DNA of 64,000 nucleotides from Campylobacter showae CSUNSWCD (GTDB lineage Bacteria; Campylobacterota; Campylobacteria; Campylobacterales; Campylobacteraceae): NCBI RefSeq assembly GCF_000313615.1, contig NZ_AMZQ01000011.1, positions 46,106 to 110,105 of the forward strand, read 5' to 3'. Shown piece by piece: positions 62,698 to 64,000 of this stretch (position 1 is its first letter; each line of letters starts with the position of its first letter). The notes under the pieces were generated by a model. It saw only the letters and a program-made list of their open reading frames with translations, ran no database searches and was not told where the DNA came from. The position numbers and the translations under genes were made by a program.

Positions 62698-63234
62698 ATG
62701 GACGAAAATATCTACGACGACAACAGTAGCGACGGGGTTGTTCTGCCCGAGGACGAGAATCCGTTTCGCAACGAACTAAAAACCTCTCCGAATATAAAAA
62801 TCAGCTTAAGTGGCGCCGTGACGCAGCTCGAGCCAAACCACGCTAAAACGCGTTTTTTTGCTACAAATGATATGGTTGTCGATAGCGAAGGGCTTATACA
62901 CAGCGGGTTTGTTTTTTCGGCGGCTAGCTACGCAGCGATGGTGGCGGTAAATGAGACTTTTAGCGTAGTTATCGGAGCTAAAATACATTTTTTTGCTCCG
63001 ACTAGAGTAAATGAGGCAATCGAATTTGACGCACGCTCGCATTTTAATGAGAGCAAAAAGCGCGAAGTACGAGTGATTGGTAAGACAAGCGATATAAAGG
63101 TGTTTGAGGGTACTTTTCAGGTCGTGATTTTGGATGATCATATTTTTAAAATTTACAAAACCAGTTTACAAAGGCAAGCAGCTCAAAGGAAAAACGAAGA
63201 AAAGCGTAGGGAAGAGGCAAGGCAAAACGCATAA
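62698..63234 (+). CDS. Hotdog-fold protein, Cj0977-like
   Basis: The 178-residue protein has a polar N-terminus, a hotdog-fold core (~40-145: Leu-Ile-His-Ser-Gly-Phe-Val-Phe-Ser-Ala-Ala-Ser-Tyr-Ala-Ala-Met; Ile-His-Phe-Phe-Ala-Pro) and a basic tail. Size, fold and position next to cmoB match C. jejuni Cj0977, a cytoplasmic hotdog protein co-regulated with flagella through sigma-28 and needed for invasion and virulence. Hotdog proteins are often thioesterases; no catalytic residue is certain here. It lies 12 bases after cmoB, so it is probably in the same operon, with a terminator behind it. Confidence 0.85.
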   Translation: MDENIYDDNSSDGVVLPEDENPFRNELKTSPNIKISLSGAVTQLEPNHAKTRFFATNDMVVDSEGLIHSGFVFSAASYAAMVAVNETFSVVIGAKIHFFAPTRVNEAIEFDARSHFNESKKREVRVIGKTSDIKVFEGTFQVVILDDHIFKIYKTSLQRQAAQRKNEEKRREEARQNA

Positions 63235-63259
63235 GCTAAGTCAAATTTGAAAGTATTTT

Positions 63260-63298
63260 AGGCGGTGCGGTAAAATTTTTGCGCCGCCTTTGTTTTTA
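63260..63298 (+). terminator. Terminator of the flhA-to-hotdog gene run
   Basis: Arms AGGCGGTGC (63260-63268) and GCGCCGCCT (63281-63289) pair over nine positions (one G-U), followed by a T run, 25 bases after the hotdog stop. Confidence 0.85.
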
Positions 63299-63448
63299 AA
63301 TTTGATTTTTTGCCGTCCTTTTTGGCGACATTTGGGCTAAGTCTGCATAAATAATGCTAAGTTCTCACCTTTAAATTTGTTTTTTGTATGGCTTAACTAC
63401 TTAAATTTGTAGCGGCTACTTTTAGTTTCTAACAATAAAAGCTAAAAT

Positions 63449-64000
63449 TTACCTTGTTAAATCTTGTCTATTTTCTAGCATGTGTATCCAAAAGTCGAGG
63501 TTTGCATGTTCGGCTTTTAGCGTCGTTTTGTCGCCGTGACCTGGATACAATATAAAATCTCCTTGCAAATTTTTACATTTTAGCAAGCTTTGGCGCATAT
63601 CCTCGGCGTTTGAAAACGGAAAATCATAACGCCCGATCGAGCCTCTAAATAAAAAATCTCCGCTAAAGATAACGTTGTCCACGCGTACCATACAGCATCC
63701 TGGCGTATGTCCAGGAAAGTGCATAAACTCGATCTCAAAGTCCTCTATGTTAAATTTAACGTCCTCAAATTTCGCTCCGCCGACGCAAATCGCGTCGTAC
63801 ATCGGCTGCTGACCCGCATCCCAAAGATCGTCATGAAGCATGAAATTATCGTCTTTGTGGATGTAAACCGGAACATTAAAAAAATTTTTTAAGCTAACAT
63901 TGTCAAGAACGTGATCGAAATGCCCGTGAGTGTTTAAAATAGTGAGTGGCGCGTGTGAATTTTTTACGACAAAGTCATATGAATCTTGACCTGGATCAAT
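63449..64000 (-). CDS. Metallo-beta-lactamase-fold hydrolase, N-terminus outside the window
   Basis: The visible 183 residues enter from the right edge in frame and end at 63449. They include Thr-His-Gly-His-Phe-Asp-His-Val (the HxHxDH metal site), Phe-Pro-Gly-His-Thr-Pro-Gly-Cys-Cys, Phe-Ser-Gly-Asp-Phe-Leu-Phe, and a final Pro-Gly-His-Gly-Asp, the pattern of glyoxalase II-like and related hydrolases that bind two metal ions. Only the first ~20-30 residues should be missing. The substrate is unknown. Confidence 0.9.
   Translation of the reverse strand: MDPGQDSYDFVVKNSHAPLTILNTHGHFDHVLDNVSLKNFFNVPVYIHKDDNFMLHDDLWDAGQQPMYDAICVGGAKFEDVKFNIEDFEIEFMHFPGHTPGCCMVRVDNVIFSGDFLFRGSIGRYDFPFSNAEDMRQSLLKCKNLQGDFILYPGHGDKTTLKAEHANLDFWIHMLENRQDLTR

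Overview
The window is a piece of a Campylobacter chromosome, most likely from the oral/gut group that includes C. showae, C. rectus, C. curvus and C. concisus. The evidence is a set of campylobacterial genes (hobA, fliW, flaC-like flagellin, an Rrf2 gene beside flhA, a short form of holB) and gene order that, from memory, follows C. jejuni in several blocks: rpsF-ssb-rpsR-lon-bamD-fliW, holA-rnr-ilvC-deacetylase-dprA-ruvX, and queA-tatC-tatB-hemW ... rppH-lysC-hobA-holB-folP-ligA-tlyA-ribF-cmoA. Base composition is moderate rather than strongly AT-rich, and the word AAATTT is extremely frequent. I see no tRNA, rRNA, insertion sequence, prophage or CRISPR array.

Layout. 1-3695 (minus) is most of a very large exported protein that follows fliW (3713-4096, minus). 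bamD and lon run rightward to 7331. 7430-10005 is a decayed accessory region: a short possible zinc-ribbon remnant, the N-terminal stub of a TolC-type outer-membrane protein, an AT-rich membrane protein, and an RTX/LysM gene broken by a stop codon and several frameshifts. 10073-15129 (minus) holds rpsR-ssb-rpsF, with a structured leader before rpsF, then holA-rnr-HDOD. 15266-19242 (plus) holds ilvC, an anchored polysaccharide deacetylase, dprA and ruvX. 19515-25076 (minus) holds a small hydrolase, a VOC protein, a degenerate sensor-like protein, queA, tatC, tatB and hemW. 25299-29555 is an iron-uptake module (AraC-type regulator, TonB receptor with a Fur box, PepSY protein) lying inside an otherwise conserved block.

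30568-39652 is a tightly overlapping plus-strand operon for RNA decapping, aspartate-family synthesis, replication (hobA, holB, ligA), folate, flavin and tRNA/rRNA modification. It carries a NADAR gene between folP and ligA, and about 4.6 kb of it (roughly 33.83-38.5 kb) has different codon preferences, suggesting import by recombination. 40177-43555 encodes a TAXI-type TRAP transporter. 43667-46311 (minus) holds a Sel1 protein, a YgjP-like metallopeptidase and a MATE pump. 46476-49739 holds an SLC6-type transporter and an ABC-F protein, followed by decaying small membrane genes. A WG-repeat protein and a flaC-like flagellin come next.

53012-56958 (minus) holds a CopD-like protein and hrcA-grpE-dnaK behind a near-consensus promoter and a half-degenerate CIRCE operator. 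rpsO (minus) is divergent from Rrf2-flhA-DHH phosphoesterase and a small-gene run ending in cmoB and a hotdog protein like C. jejuni Cj0977. The right edge cuts a metallo-beta-lactamase hydrolase. The least explained items are the giant exoprotein behind fliW, the sensor-like protein at 20717-21742, the NADAR-ligA neighbourhood, the rpsF leader, and the AAATTT excess, which fits the RAATTY motif tied to DNA uptake in C. jejuni.
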